64,000 nt of DNA, from NCBI GenBank assembly GCA_039707465.1, contig CM077643.1, positions 62,622,605 through 62,686,604 on the forward strand, read 5' to 3'. The notes under the pieces are model-generated. The model was not told where the DNA came from and searched no databases. It worked only from the letters and a program-made list of their open reading frames with translations. Source of the stretch: Rhabdophis nuchalis. Its lineage: Eukaryota; Chordata; Lepidosauria; Squamata; Natricidae. This document shows, piece after piece, positions 34,667 through 45,612 of this stretch (the first letter of the stretch is position 1; each line of letters starts with the position of its first letter). Made by a program: the position numbers and the translations under genes.

Positions 34667-34716
34667 AAAAATATGGAACGCTTCACGAATTTGCGTGTCA
34701 TCCTTGCGCAGGGGCC

Positions 34717-34767
<51 letters not shown>

Positions 34768-34773
34768 GAGCAC
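34667..34773 (-). ncRNA. U6 spliceosomal snRNA (functional gene or recent retrocopy)
   Basis: The minus strand reads a full U6, from gtgctcgcttcggcagcaca to gtgaagcgttccatatttt, with no mismatch to the canonical vertebrate sequence that I can see. It includes the ACAGAGA box (gatacagagaagattagca) and the internal-stem-loop segment. A T-run follows, usable as a polymerase III terminator. U6 forms the catalytic core of the spliceosome. The upstream region lacks a clear proximal sequence element; a weak TTTATG lies about 28 bases upstream. Near-repeats ggggagattttt (left) and gggagtttttt (right) flank it, as for a retrocopy. Confidence 0.93.
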
Positions 34774-36082
34774 GGGAGTTTTTTAAACATCATTACATAA
34801 AGGAGATAGGAGAGTAAAATACAAATGTTATCATTTTTCTCATTATTAAGTGGGTGGGTCCACTTATTTGTCCACTTCAATTAAATATATCAGGGCTGAG
34901 TAATAATAACTCTTAAGAACAAAACCCACAAGTATAACAAAGTCTTGGGCTTCAACAATACGGTTGCAGCCACTATCTTGATTTTGTTACCTTGTTGAGG
35001 CCATGATTTTGAGTCAAGGAAGCAACGCACCCACCCACCCACCCACACCATTTCTGAAAGCATAAAATCTATCAATAATTCATGTATTTTTTTAATAAAA
35101 TGTTTTTTTTATTTTTCCATTTTCATAACAAATAACCACATGTATACTGTTACATAACCAACATTATTTTATATTATTAAATATTTACATCAATTTGTCT
35201 TACCATCAACCCCTAAAAACGCTTATTAGCTCTTCTGCTCTCCATGCACCATATTTGTACCTTATCCATCACTTTCTTCTCCCTCACTTTTCCTCCTCCC
35301 TACCTCCTTTCTTCCCTCTGCCATTCTTCTCTTCATTACTTCCCCTTCCTCTCTCCTTCTCCTCTCTCCCCTTTCCACTCCTTCTTTCTCTCTTCCTCTT
35401 CGTCCCCCCTACCCTCTCTCCTATCCCTCTCTTCTTCTCTTACCTCTCTCCTCTACTTCACACTCTTCCTCTCATTTACTTGGTGCATTTCAGCCTCTGA
35501 GCAAACTCCATTTTATGTCGATGGTGTTAATAATTTCATTTCAATAAACATCTTTAATTTTAACATATATCCTCCTCCTTATTATAATTCATATATGTTT
35601 TTTTATTCAAAGGACAAGATCACTTAGCTTTTAATGCTAGTTGTTTATACATATAAATGTCCCAGGATACAGTGTAGAAACCAAACCTACAGAAAATATA
35701 TAGAAAATACAGTAGACTGTTAGCAAACTTAAAAAGTGATCTAGTAAAGATAAATGGTATTTTTAAAATTTGTCTTAGTTGACTTTTTTGTTTATTTATT
35801 TAGAAAGGGAAAGTTGAGGATAAATTGCTTGAATGAGAACGGAAACATCTTCAAGGAAAAAACAAGTCCAGTGGCCTTCTGAAAAAGCACTACATTGCAT
35901 GGCATCTCTGTGTTATAATCAACATCTTTATTTCAACCATCATCTCTTCATCATACATTTTAATCAATGAAGTAATTTTCAAACCCTGACTGCTCTTTAG
36001 AAGGCCAGATCCTGAAGATGAAACTCAAATACTTTGGCCATCTAATGAGAAGGAAGGACTCACGGGCTGGGGAACTCTGGGA
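34774..36082. other. AT-rich sequence with pyrimidine-rich tract
   Basis: 35265-35490 is almost pure C/T (tcctctc, cttccc). It gives rise to the 101- and 127-codon frames rich in S, L, F and P. The rest has no recognised feature. Confidence 0.55.
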
Positions 36083-36127
36083 GTTGAAGTCCACCAGTCT
36101 TAAAAGAGCCGACTTTGCAGACCCCTG
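36083..36127. mobile_element. half of a fold-back MITE
   Basis: Reads ctctgggagttgaagtcca, then ccgactttgcagacccctg, the right half of the family seen at 20821-20947. It abuts the next copy's target duplication. Confidence 0.6.
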
Positions 36128-36135
36128 GTCTAGGG

Positions 36136-36566
36136 CAAGCTGTTTCTCAACCTTGGCGACTTTAAGTCCTGTGGACTTCTACTTCTACTACTTAATTTCG
36201 CCAGAAATTAAAGACTCTCTTGTTTCATCAGGCCAGTTTGGCCTAAGCTATTTACCTAGCCTACAGTCTGTACCTTAAATTGTTTTAATTGGGTTTTAGA
36301 TGGGGTTAATATTTTAATACTTTTAAATTTTAGCACAGGGATAATTTATTTAATTCGGTTTTAATTATTTATATTTGTGATACTATGTGGTTTTTAATTT
36401 CCTGTGCACCGCCCCGGGTCCCTTTGGGGAGAGGCAGCGGTTATATAAATCAAATAAATAAACAAACAAACAAACAAACAAACAAACAAACAAACAAACA
36501 AACACTCCCAGAATCCTGGGAGTTGAAGTCCACAGGACTTAAAGTCACCAAGGTTGAGAAACACTG
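36136..36566. mobile_element. fold-back MITE with 8-bp TSD, split by L2
   Basis: Left end tgtttctcaaccttgg pairs with right end ccaaggttgagaaacactg. The 8-bp gtctaggg is repeated exactly (36128-36135 and 36567-36574). The interior gacttaaagt/actttaagtc arms match the family. An L2 tail sits inside at about 36190-36502. Confidence 0.88.
36190..36502 (+). mobile_element. L2 LINE 3' tail nested in MITE
   Basis: Contains the end of ORF2 (decayed HQASLA-type), ttttagcacaggga, tttcctgtgcaccgccccg and a (AACA)n tail (36462-36502). Confidence 0.85.
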
Positions 36567-36574
36567 GTCTAGGG

Positions 36575-37318
36575 CTTCCTGTTAGCCTCTGAGAGTCAGT
36601 TGGAGTCTTGCAACAACCCATGGGCTGTTGGTTTCCCCAGCCTTGCTTTATAAACATAGCTGGCACTAAAACAAGTTCTGATGAATTCAGAACTTTTGAG
36701 AAGGAATGAATTGCCTTGCATTATAAGCATTTCATCCCAGCTGCTTGTTTATCCCCAGCAGAGTGTTTTTGCAATTATGTTCTATCACTGACACATCCTT
36801 TGGATGTTAATTTATGGTTCTACGGTTGTTTCTATTGTAGGGCAACTGAGCCTTGTAAAAAGCAATGACAAGCAGAAGCTTGGAAGGAGTTAGAATTTTT
36901 CTGACACTCCTCATGTGAATAATTATTGAGTAGCCCAAGGAGCCTGTTGCATCCCTGGGTCTTAACTGTCTGCATCTCTTTGTTGGGTCTGTAATTTTAG
37001 TTGTGGCAATTGAAAGTGTCATAATGATTAATTACAGCTTTTATGTAGGAATGTGCCAAGGTGCTGCGCTGGAGGTGGAAGCTTTGGGGAAATCTTTTCT
37101 TTCTCAAAACCACATGGATCTGGGTGTTCATGATCAGCAGCGGCTTCCAGATCACTGCACTCCCGAGGAAGAATGAAGCACTCTGGGGATAATATATTTA
37201 TTCTAATGAATAGTTTGAACATCCCGAGACAGGCCTATTTATAAATGAAGCCATATATTAAAGCATTGTAATTTAATTTCTCTGCATACCTTTGCAGACC
37301 TTCCTTTGCATTCAAAGG
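36575..37318. other. sequence without recognised feature
   Basis: No gene or repeat family was recognised. Confidence 0.45.
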
Positions 37319-37660
37319 AAGGGCTCAGTGGCTAAGATGCTGAGCTTGTCAATCAGCAAGGTCAGCAGTTTGGCGGCTGGAATCCTTAGCACCACATAAT
37401 GGAATGAGCTCCCGCTACTTGTCCCAGTTTCTGCCAACCCAGCAGTTCGAAAGCATGTAAAAATGCAAGTATAAAAATAGGGACCACTTTAGTGGGAAGG
37501 TAACAGCGTTCCATGCACCTTCGGCATTTAGTCATGCTGGCCACATGACCACAGAGACATCTTCGGACAGCTGTGGCTCTTTGGCTTTGAAATGGAGATG
37601 AGCATCACCACCTAGAATCGGGAATGGTTAGCATGTATATGTGGAGGAACCTTTACACTT
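37319..37660 (+). mobile_element. Sauria-type tRNA-derived SINE
   Basis: The head ggctcagtggctaagatgctg (box A) is followed by a disturbed box B. The body has gagctcccgctacttgtccc, gttcgaaagcatgtaaaaatg and ttagtcatgctggccacatg. The tail is gaggaacctttacactt. It is the plus-strand counterpart of 30210-30579. Confidence 0.87.
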
Positions 37661-38280
37661 CAAAGACTGGTAATTTCATCTCTTTGCATAGCTAAATGGC
37701 ACAGATGACTACTACAAAATGAATTTATAGGCAGATATAAAATCTTATATGAAATTTCTTAGTGTTGTTTAACCTGCAGGCTTTCATTGGTTTACGTGCT
37801 GATATTGCCAGAGGTGAGGGGAAAAGATGGGTATTATTTCTGATGTCTTTTAAGATGGGATACAAAACCTTTGGAGGCTGATTCACACACCTGATATTAT
37901 GAGTCTTCTTATGAACTGGCCATCACATTGGACTTGCCTATTCACAACATGGCTAATTATGGTATATCACAAAACACCCATTTATCAGAAGGCAAACTAA
38001 ATTGTTCCAGCCACCTCTTTTATGTACCTTCTCCATCCTCGACAGTTTTCTACTGTTAAAGTATAACTGAGCTTATAATACTTTACATGGGGAAAGTTGT
38101 TAAAAATTGACAACAGAAAGTATGTAGAGGGAAACATAATCAATGTGTTCCACTTACAAAGTTTCCTTATAGCAAAGGAAGATTACCGTGGGGGCTGACC
38201 AGCTTTGAATTGGCAAACTTTATTTTGAAACTAAAACTAGAAGTTGAAATAACTCCTAATTTATACTTATAAACAGTAGA
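37661..38280. other. AT-rich sequence, nothing recognised
   Basis: No supported feature. Confidence 0.45.
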
Positions 38281-38664
38281 CTAGAATAACAGAATTGGAA
38301 GGGATCTTAGATGTCTTCTAGTCCAATCCCCTGCCTAGGCAGGAAACCCTATACCATTTCAGAAAAATGGCTATCCAACATCTTCTTGAAGACTTCCAGT
38401 GTTGGAGCATTCACAATTTCTGGAGGCAAGCTGTTCCACTGATTAATTGTTCTAATTGTCAGGAAATTTCTCCTCAGTTCTAAGTTGCTTCTCTCCTTGA
38501 TTAGTTTCCACCCATTGCTCCTTGTTCTACCCTCAGGTGCCTTGGAGAATAGTTTGGCTCCCTCTTCTTTGTGGTAACCCCTGAGATATTGGAACACGGC
38601 TATCATGTCTCCCCTAGTCCTTCTTTTCATTAAACTAGACATACCCAGTTCTGGCAACTGTTCT
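38281..38664 (-). mobile_element. CR1 LINE, 3' fragment, reversed
   Basis: The minus strand encodes a clean CR1 C-terminus (LPELGMSSLMKRRTRGDMIA, WKLIKERSNLELRRNFLTIR, KKMLDSHFSEMV), followed by the usual 3' UTR. The frame runs on without a stop into the adjoining SINE fragment, creating a 120-codon chimeric frame of no known use. Confidence 0.9.
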
Positions 38665-38712
38665 TTGGTGGGAAGGTAACAGCGTTTCATGCGCCTTTGG
38701 CATTTAGCCATT
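38665..38712 (+). mobile_element. Sauria SINE fragment
   Basis: ggtgggaaggtaacagcgtt followed by catgcgcctttggcattta matches the middle of the SINE at 37319-37660. Confidence 0.75.
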
Positions 38713-39394
38713 TTATTTAGCTCTCTATTATACTCATTTATTCCTTTTTTCCCCTCTTTACTATGTAAGGGGGTGGGTTCAGGCTCGTCACATTCTTACG
38801 GTGGGGGGGAAGGAGCAAATAGATAGTGAGGATTGTTTTGGCTAGGTGACCTTCTTTCCTGTGGAAACAGAGGCTGCTCCTGGTGGAAACAGAAGGTGGA
38901 GTTTGAAGACACAAGACAATGTGGATTGAGTATTTATTGGAGAATATGATTTTTGAGGGATGTTTCTAATTTACAGTATTATGTGCTGTTATTCTGGTTT
39001 GTGTCAGGTCTGGAATTAGAACAGACTTTGCCAATCTGATGTCTGCCTAAATAAAAGAAATTTGTTTTCAAAGATGGACTTTGCACATTTCTTCTTTGAA
39101 TGGGTTTCATCACTTGGAAACCTACAGTATTCTGGTTTCATCACTTGAAAACCTGATAAACTCCTTATTCTGGTAAATTCTTCGGAATAAACCATCTGGT
39201 AAACTTCCCAGGTAGTCATGTTACCTGTTTTCTTGCCTTGGCCAATGTTCCTGCAAGGGCAAATCAGAAGTTGTGCTTCCTTCTGGATAGAAAACATTAA
39301 GGGTGACAGTGGCAGATGGTGTTGGAGAAATACTTTTTGAGGTGACAAAGATTACAAATGGGAGTTGACTCTCCTATAGTATCTCATGAGGGCA
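38713..39394. other. sequence without recognised feature
   Basis: The minus-strand 110-codon frame at 39016-39348 has no motif. Confidence 0.45.
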
Positions 39395-39853
39395 TTATTT
39401 TATTTATTTATTTTATTTATTTTATTAAATTTATACCCCGCCCTTTCCTAAAAAAGGACCCAGGGCGGCGCACAGGCATCATTAAAATCAAACAAAAATA
39501 CAAAAATACAAAATTGTTAAAAACTAATTAAATATTCCTTGTGCTAAAATTAATAAGACTCTAAAATTTAAAAATTATCCCTATAAAAGTCAGAAACGGG
39601 GGTTATGCTAGGCCGGCTTGTTGAAATAAATAGGTTTTAAGACGTTGGCGGAAAAGGCGGAGGTCCACGATGGTGCGTAGATCGGGGGGAAGGTCGTTCC
39701 AGAGGGCAGGGCCCGCCACAGAGAAGGCTCTTCCCCTGGGCACCGCCAACCGGCATTGCCCGGCCGACGGTACCCTGAGAAGGCCCTCTCTGTGGGAGCG
39801 GATCGGTCGAAGGGATGTATGGGGCAGGAGGCGGTCGCGAATAGGGCACGAAT
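39395..39853 (-). mobile_element. L2 LINE, 3' fragment, reversed
   Basis: Begins with the complement of the L2 tail (ttaaatttataccccgccct, gggcggcgcacagg). It continues with gtgctaaaat, then C-terminal coding sequence in shifted frames (ctctgtgggagcggatcggt). Confidence 0.87.
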
Positions 39854-41169
39854 CACCCTTGCAAGTCTTATTTCTGGATTCATGACATGGGCTAATACTC
39901 CAAGACCTTCAGTGATTATCTGTCATGCTCATGAAGGAACACTGAGAACATAACCTCAATCTCTTGATAGTTGATTTGTAGGACCCAGGTAGCTATGGAG
40001 AATGTAAATTTATCTCATGTTAATGTCATAGTGTGTGTGTGATAATATTTCCCTTTGCTGTCCATGTATCCATAATTTTAATTCCCACACAAAACATATC
40101 AGCTTATCCAATCATTTCACATACTGAAGTATACTTCAGATATGAGCTATCCTCCATGTATATACCTAATTGCCCCATTTCTACCCAAAACAGCTTAATA
40201 GTAAATTCATATGCAGTGAGAATCAAAACAAAAACATAGTGTTTTGCTATTAAGCAAATAAAGAACACTTTTGTTTGAAGGAGCCTTATTTTTGCTTGTT
40301 CTAATCTAGACCAAGATATACCTGGGTATAAATACACAAGAAACATACTTAAAGTTTAAAAAAACAATAAAAATATTTATCAAATTTCCATAGTTGCCAG
40401 TCTCACACAAATTGGCTCTAATTGGTGGATTGGTGATAAATATGACATTTGTATACCTGAAAAGCTTCATTGAACCAGTTTTCTAATTGTAGAATTATCT
40501 ATATTCTATGAAAGAAATTTAGCTACAAAATGGATAGTTATTGTAATGTCTTGTAATGTAATGTAAAGGGGAAGAGAGGAGAGGAGAGGAGAGGAGAGAA
40601 GAGAATGTTAACATATAATTAGCAAAGCTTTTGCTAAAACTGCTGCCTTGACATATATTACACAAGGTCACAACTTTACATCTCTAACAAGAAATTTGAT
40701 AATGCTGAGTTGTGCACACATTAAAAAAACCAATTCAAAATTATCAGTGAGCTAAATCTGGATTATTAAAGATGGAAAAAATGCCACATAATGGGCACAG
40801 ATTAAAGATATCAGAGTGGTTGGAGGTGATTTATATGAAAGGATAGAGAACATCAGAAGCAAATCTAACAAACGATTTTACCCAGAATGGCATAATTTGT
40901 TTGCCACATATTTCCAAGCGACATGTAATTTTGACCTCAGCAAAGCAAGTGATGTGGCATAAGAAGCCTCAATCCCGAAGACTTAAATATATCTTCTAAA
41001 GTATTACATGAAGAATGCTTAGTAAAATGAACAGAAAACCAAAACTGGTTAGGGAAATGAAAAACAGAATTCCAAGATCACTGAGGACATTTTTTTTTGC
41101 CATAATCTACATTTCTATTCATTTCTGTCATAATCTTCCAGCAGTTCGGCAGTTCAAATCCCTCATACA
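39854..41169. other. AT-rich sequence with short GGAGA tract
   Basis: A (GGAGA)n tract lies at about 40567-40602. No other supported feature. Confidence 0.45.
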
Positions 41170-41840
41170 GATCTCCTGCGTGAGCAAGGGATTGGACTAG
41201 ATCAATCAAACAATCAATCAAATTTAATTTGTAAACCGCACCCTCTCACCAAAGGGACTCGGGGCGGTGCACAGGAAATTAAAAAGCGTACAAACATAGA
41301 AACATTTATAAATATCTAAAATCAAATTAAACCAACTGTATCCCTGTGCTAAAAACCTAAGATCCTTAAAAAACCCCTTGAAACCCAGTTAAAACAAATT
41401 TACATGTTCAGACTAAGGCTGGAGTGGTAGATCAGGCCAGGCCGGCCTGTTGGAAGAAGTGGGTCTTAAGTTTTTGATGGAAGGAGCGGAGGTCCGAAGT
41501 TGTTCTTAACTCGGGGGGTAGGTCGTTCCAGAGAGTTGGGCCCACCACAGAGAAGGCCCTTCCCCTGGGCGTCGCCCGCTGGCATTGCCTAGTGGACGGC
41601 ACCCGGAGAAGTCCCTCTCTGTGGGAGCGAACCGGTCGAAGGGATGTATGGGGCAGGATGCGATCTCGCAGATAACTAGGTCCCGTGCCATGGAGCGCTT
41701 TAAAGATGGTAATCAGCACCTTGAAGTGCACCCGAAAGACCACAGGCAGCCAGTGCAGCTCGCACAGGAGTGGTGTCACGTGGGAGTATCTGGAAGATGA
41801 CCTCCAAGGTCCCTTCCAACTCTGTTACTGTTACCTTACC
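41170..41840 (+). mobile_element. CR1 3' tail split by reversed L2
   Basis: Left piece 41170-41201 reads gatctcctgcgtgagcaagg then attggactaga. Right piece from about 41795 reads agatgacctccaaggtccct then tccaactctgtta. Together they form one CR1 tail interrupted by the L2 at 41202-41791. Confidence 0.75.
41202..41791 (-). mobile_element. L2 LINE, 3' fragment, reversed
   Basis: A minus-strand frame (41432-41779) encodes an intact C-terminal stretch of about 115 codons (CELHWLPVVFRVHFKVLI, GTGPSYLRDRILPHTSLRPV, LWNDLPPELRTTSDLRSF). The 3' UTR and a TTGA-type tail lie at the low-coordinate side. Confidence 0.9.
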
Positions 41841-42004
41841 GTAGCCATTTCTTGGCGCCATTACACACATCTTTATATAGAAAGAAGCAGCATGAGAAAC
41901 AGTAATGTTGAATATGTGCACATGCATATAATATATTCTTACAAGATTTTTGCCATTTCCATAGCAATAATTAAGCAAATAAGTCATTAAAAAGGTAGCT
42001 CTTA

Positions 42005-42105
42005 CATTAATAATAAATAATAATAATAATAAATTTTATTTATATCCCGCTCTCTCTCCCCGAAGGGACTCGAGGCGGGGCACAGGGAAATTAAAAACAA
42101 ACAAC
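42005..42105 (-). mobile_element. L2 LINE 3' tail, reversed
   Basis: aaattttatttatatcccgc then gggactcgaggcggggcacag, plus an ATT-type tail at the low end. Confidence 0.8.
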
Positions 42106-42713
42106 AACATTGACCATAACTATCAAAATGTTGCCTATAAAAAAAGTAGACTCCAGTGAACTCAAATGTGGTGCTGAATAATTATGCATTGACTGTATGC
42201 TAGATTTTGTTACTATTATAATTATTATTAGCGTATGGCATTATTACAGTAGTCAGGACACCACAATGCAATTGCAGACTAGTAATTTAACTTGCTATCT
42301 TGTTGTAGCTTCCCAAGTGCACCACAGGAGGGCAAGCTGGCTTTGCACCAAAGATGAGCAGCACCAGCGAGAAAGATGACCGTTCCCAGAACTGTCTCAC
42401 AAATGCAACCAGGAAAGTTCAGAGCCATCAGGAATGTGACTGCCTGCACAGAGCACCAACTCGTCTACCCACCAAAGTAGAATCTGTCTATCTACTTGCA
42501 TAGAACATGCTTGAGAACTGTTGGGGTGGGGGTGGGGGGAGAGAAGATGAGGTGAATGGCAGGAGCTCACCACACCAAAGAGTGCTGGGACTTGAACTGC
42601 TGCAGCAGAGATCATCCCCAGCTTCATTAAGCCAATGAGGCACCACACCTCTGGCTAGATTTAGTGGATACTCAAAACTGGCCTTTTCCCATTCCTGTCC
42701 CTACATCTGAGAA
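42106..42713. other. sequence without recognised feature
   Basis: Small frames up to 83 codons without motifs. Confidence 0.4.
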
Positions 42714-42818
42714 AAAAGGGAGGGAGGGAGGAAGGGAGGGAGGGAGGGAGGGAGGGAGGGAGGGAGGAAGGAAGGAAGGAAGGAAGGAAGGAAGGAAGGA
42801 AGGAAGGAAGGAAGGAAG
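42714..42818. repeat. (GGGA)n(GGAA)n microsatellite
   Basis: About 100 bp of gggag, then gaagg units. Frames with GREGGREGG and KEGRKEGRK are its translation. Confidence 0.97.
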
Positions 42819-43337
42819 GTCCACCACAAGTTTTTTCAATAGAATTTGAGCAACAAGCTCTTTGGATACTGGAAGGAGCATGATTTACCCATCTCTGATT
42901 GAACTATAACTGAAGTGAGGTGGCTTTTTTGCAGTAGAATACTGAATATTCTGTAAACTGTTTCAGAAGTGGCAGCCTTTTATTATTAGAAAGGACCCAT
43001 TAGATATGAATTATTCCTGCTGTAATAATTTGAAATCTAAGTGTTCTTTAAATGCCATAAATAACTTATTCCAAAGCAGAGGCTAATTTGGATATCAAAA
43101 AGATAGTTCTACAAGCTAAAACATATTTTAGTATTAATATTTGATTGAAATATTTTCATTTTTACTGAAAGTAAACACTTAGCTATGAATACAAATATTT
43201 CTTTTTTACAATATGGCATAGTATTGAAGCTATCACCCCCCCCCCTCTCTCTCTCTCACACACACACACACTCTTAGAGGGCAGAAGATGGTTATAAGAC
43301 AGGTTACAGGGGAGGTGTGTCCATGTAATGCTGCAAT
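42819..43337. other. AT-rich sequence with C/CT/CA run
   Basis: 43235-43272 is a C-run followed by ct and ca units. Nothing else was recognised. Confidence 0.5.
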
Positions 43338-43459
43338 GTTTTTCAAACTTAGCAGTTTTAAGATGTGTGAATTTTAACTCCTAGTATTCCCAATATACTC
43401 ACTGAAGAATTCTGGGGATTTAAGTCCACACATCTTAAAGTTGCCAAATTTGAAAAACA
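43338..43459. mobile_element. fold-back MITE, older copy
   Basis: Arms tgtttttcaaacttagca and gccaaatttgaaaaaca are imperfect inverted repeats, with ttttaagatgtgtgaatttt against aagtccacacatcttaaag. The target duplication is not visible. Confidence 0.65.
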
Positions 43460-44123
43460 GGGTGATACAACTAGAAGTGGCAATTGGGAAAGTTCAATTA
43501 AAAAACAAAACAAACACTGAGTTCGTAAAGACGGTGTATTCTAAGCCAAGCCTTGACCTATATGCATACGCAGAGAGGCCCATGTTAAATAGAATTACTA
43601 TGTACATATCCTCAGATTTTGTAAGCCACCCAGAACCCACTATAGCTGTCTGATATATTAAATGTAAACAAATAAAACAAGTTGCAGTTATTGCAGCCAC
43701 AAAAGAAGCAAATGTACTTATTTCCTTGATTGTATACAGTGCTGATTTCTTCTGCCTCTTCTTGAAATACTTAAAATAAATTGTTTAAAATAAATTGTTA
43801 GATGAAGAGTTTTGGGTTTGAGTCCAAGCCAGGTCACGAATGAGCACACTGGGTAACTGCTTGACGTGGAGGAGAGTTTGTTTGACAGTGTAACGTGTGA
43901 CACAGCTCTCGAAGATGGCCAAAAGCAAAAAGGCTAAGAGCAGTATTTATCATAAAGTTGCCCTGATGTTGTGTGTGGATGTATTGATTGGTGTATTTGC
44001 TTTGGGAAATGTGTGAAGTAACTACCATTTTCCCTCCCAGCAGGGTAAGATAATACTTATGTCTTTATCTAGTTGTTTGGTTATCTGAAATACCAATTTC
44101 TTAATCATAAGAAAGCAACGTGA
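43460..44123. other. AT-rich sequence, nothing recognised
   Basis: No supported feature. Confidence 0.4.
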
Positions 44124-44514
44124 TACGCTCCCACAGAGAGGGCCTTCTCAGGGTGCCGTCGGCCAGACAATGCCGACTGGCGACACCCAGGGGAAGAGCC
44201 TTCTCTGTGGCGGGCCCAGCCCTTTGGAACGACTTACCCCCTGAACTTCGCACCATCTCCGACCTCCGCCTCTTCTGCCAGTGTCTAAAGACACATTTGT
44301 TCCATCTAGCCGGCCTAGCGTAACCTCCATAATGACTTTTAGACAGTTTTAAATTTTGGGGATTTTAATTTGGTTTTAGCGCAGGATCTTTATCAAATAA
44401 GTTTTTTAAATTTTTTATGTGATTTTGTATGTATTTTAATATTCCTGTGCGCCGCCCTGGGTCCGTTTGGAGAAGGGCGGGGTATAAATTTAATAAAATA
44501 AATAAATAAAATAA
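44124..44514 (+). mobile_element. L2 LINE, 3' fragment
   Basis: A frame to 44323 encodes SHREGLLRVPSARQCRLATP and ALWNDLPPELRTISDL, then a 3' UTR with ttttagcgcagga, cctgtgcgccgccctgggt and an AAATA tail. An LTR begins 4 bp downstream. Confidence 0.88.
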
Positions 44515-44518
44515 CGTC

Positions 44519-45612
44519 TGTTGTGGCCCGCCAGCGGCCAGTAGAGCTGGTGGCAGACTCAGACAGTAAGGAGGTGGGGGAGGAACATGTGCCAGTCGTA
44601 GAGTCTGGGGAAAGCTCTGATGAGTGCTCTGCGTTGGAGGCAGAGATGGGGCCAGGGCCGTCCGACAGTTATCAGCTGCCTTCGGAGTCAGACATCAGTG
44701 GGGCAGAAGAACAGCTGGAGCCTATTCCCAATGTGCGTATGTGCAGAGCTGCCAGGAGAAGAGAACAGTTAAGGAACAACGGTCAACTCGAGAGTAAAGG
44801 CACAGGTGGATGGTGACTGGCCCCTCCCATAGATAATAAAGAGGAGCAAAAGGGGAGTACAATACAATACAATACAATACAATAGCAGAGTTGGAAGGGA
44901 CCTTGTAGGTCTTCTAGTCCAACCCCCTGCGTGGGCAGGAACCTTATACCATTTCAGACAAATGTCTATCTAACATCTTCTTAAAGACTTCCAGGGTTGG
45001 GGCATTCACAACTTCTGGAGGCAAGCTGTTCCAGAGGTTAATTGTTCTAACTGTCAGGAAATTTCTCCTCAGTTCTAAGTTGCTTCTCTCCTTGATTAGT
45101 TTCCACCCGTTGCTTCTTGTCCTAACCCCAGGTGCCTTGGAGAATAGTTTGATTCCCTCTTCTTTGTGGCACCCTCTGAGATATCGGAACACTGCTATCA
45201 TGTCTCCCCTGGTCCTTCTCTTCATCAAGCTAGACATACCCAGCTCCTGCAGCCGTTCTTCATATATCTTAGTCTCCAGTCCCCTAATCATCTTGGTTGC
45301 CCTTCTCTGCACTCTTTCAACTCTACTGAGTAGAGTTGGCAGGAGACAATTTGTTTCTTTTAATTAGTGTGAAGATTTGTTCGTGACTCTCAGAGACTCC
45401 TTGCCACCTTGTACAGTGTTGAATTTGGAAGCTATTGGCCTGGCAACTATCCAAGGACTGATAAGGTCTGTTGTTGCAATTCCCCTTTGAAAGACTGTTT
45501 GCTGGGATTTTGCTGGATGTGAATGCTAGGAATTCACATTAGCCAAATAAAAAGGGGTTCTTTTCGGGGCAAGGAATCTGTTTCGTGATTTGGAGACGCC
45601 TAGGTCAGAACA
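44519..45612 (+). mobile_element. candidate solo LTR split by CR1
   Basis: Starts tgttgtggcccgcc and ends ctaggtcagaaca (TG...CA). It has a GC-rich left half with cgtccgacagttatcagc and an A-rich right half with ccaaataaaaagggg near the end, as in R-U5. Without the CR1 at 44858-45337 it is about 615 bp. The target duplication is unclear (acgtc against atgcc). The 97-codon frame at 44523-44816 is unassigned. Confidence 0.55.
44858..45337 (-). mobile_element. CR1 LINE, 3' fragment nested in LTR
   Basis: A minus-strand frame of 122 codons (44944-45312) is intact: VQRRATKMIRGLE-like start, LGMSSLMKRRTRGDMIAVF, VVNAPTLEVFKKMLDRHL. A perfect ATTGT tail lies at the low end (44858-44884 on plus as acaat units). 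Confidence 0.92.

Noticed and set aside
35195..35627. Plus-strand 101- and 127-codon frames rich in Ser, Leu, Phe and Pro, with signal-peptide-like look
   Set aside because: They lie on a pyrimidine-rich tract, overlap in two frames and show no family motif.
44523..44816. 97-codon acidic frame (EEHVPVVESGESSDE) as a host gene
   Set aside because: It lies entirely inside the GC-rich half of a candidate LTR and starts at its first bases.
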